From Thermohalobaculum sp965247385 (GTDB lineage Bacteria; Pseudomonadota; Alphaproteobacteria; Rhodobacterales; Rhodobacteraceae): 64,000 nt of DNA. Position numbers and translations under genes: made by a program. Below the pieces are notes generated by a model that ran no database searches, was not told where the DNA came from, and saw only the letters and a list, made by a program, of their open reading frames with translations. The stretch is taken from assembly GCA_965247385.1 (NCBI GenBank), contig CBDFHG010000007.1:558001-622000 (forward strand), read 5' to 3'. This document shows, one piece after another, positions 63,775-64,000 of this stretch (position 1 is the stretch's first letter; each line of letters begins with the position of its first letter).

Positions 63775-64000
63775 ATGTCCGACCTGCGTGATGCCGCCCT
63801 GACCTCCAAAGCCTGGCCCTTCGAGGAGGCGCGCAAGCTGGTCAAGCGGTTCGCCAGCGCGCCGCCGGAGAAGGGCTACGTGTTGTTCGAGACCGGCTAC
63901 GGCCCATCGGGCCTGCCCCATCTGGGCACCTTTGGCGAGGTGGCGCGCACATCCATGGTGCGCCATGCCTTCGAGAAGATCTCGGACATCCCCACTAGGC
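63775..64000 (+). CDS. lysK: Lysyl-tRNA synthetase, class I (partial, runs off the window)
   Basis: The first 75 residues match class I LysRS, the type used by most alphaproteobacteria in place of class II LysS. AWPFEEARKLVKRF is followed by ETGYGPSGLPHLGTFGEVAR, which contains the HIGH-like motif PHLGT. The KMSKS motif lies beyond the window. The ATG at 63775 follows a promoter-sized divergent gap. Confidence 0.9.
   Translation, partial: MSDLRDAALTSKAWPFEEARKLVKRFASAPPEKGYVLFETGYGPSGLPHLGTFGEVARTSMVRHAFEKISDIPTR

Overview
This window comes from a GC-rich alphaproteobacterium, of Rhodospirillales or Rhodobacterales type; I cannot decide the order from sequence alone. The evidence is the split F0 ATP synthase operon (atpI-atpB-atpE-atpF'-atpF), the phaR/phaA/phaB polyhydroxyalkanoate cluster, a phosphatidylcholine synthase, a class I lysyl-tRNA synthetase and several TRAP transporters. 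I see no tRNA, rRNA or CRISPR array.

Layout. 1-5150 is an insertion-sequence graveyard (IS66, IS256, IS1380 and IS3 remnants) around an AT-rich two-gene cassette: a 680-aa GHKL-type ATPase and a 225-aa unknown protein, with its own promoter. 5393-16477 holds catabolic genes (OYE-like FMN/Fe-S/FAD demethylase, diaminopropionate ammonia-lyase-like enzyme, M24 peptidase, 4-hydroxybenzoate hydroxylase) mixed with IS scraps, a truncated RAYT transposase, a broken GNAT gene and a broken amino-acid oxidase split by a 162-bp MITE. 15359-20129 is a TRAP transporter plus amidase operon with a small membrane protein, followed by a hydroxyacid dehydrogenase wrecked by an IS5 insertion. 22781-25793 carries an RHH protein, a VOC enzyme and a GMC oxidoreductase pair with a strong terminator.

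25927-35254 looks like one regulated catabolic locus. A GntR/FCD regulator, an Asp/Glu racemase and an MBL hydrolase face a ThDP enzyme, a DadA-like oxidase and a complete TRAP transporter across a palindromic operator. A convergent D-erythronate dehydrogenase-like gene follows. 35399-38344 is the PHA locus. 38467-39195 is an FMN riboswitch over a frameshifted lumazine synthase gene. 41156-43851 is the F0 operon.

44215-49505 mixes decayed genes (FolB/cupin, SDR, DUF4440 lipoprotein), a RelE/Xre toxin-antitoxin pair and an intact lutABC lactate operon. 49756-53217 is pyruvate carboxylase. 53369-54224 is a RES/Xre toxin-antitoxin pair. An acyl-CoA ligase follows, then a pseudo-SDR lacking its catalytic residues. 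57007-61620 contains IS1595, IS1182 and IS630 remnants, ettA, and a phosphatidylcholine synthase gene whose 3' end lies in a C-tract repeat. The window ends with nadD, a GST, a TerB-like gene and the start of lysK.

Five dispersed copies of a hairpin-rich REP-like sequence, a second two-hairpin repeat in two inverted copies and a 70-bp repeat at IS ends show heavy small-repeat activity. At least seven non-IS genes carry frameshifts or deletions, which means real genome decay, assembly errors, or both.
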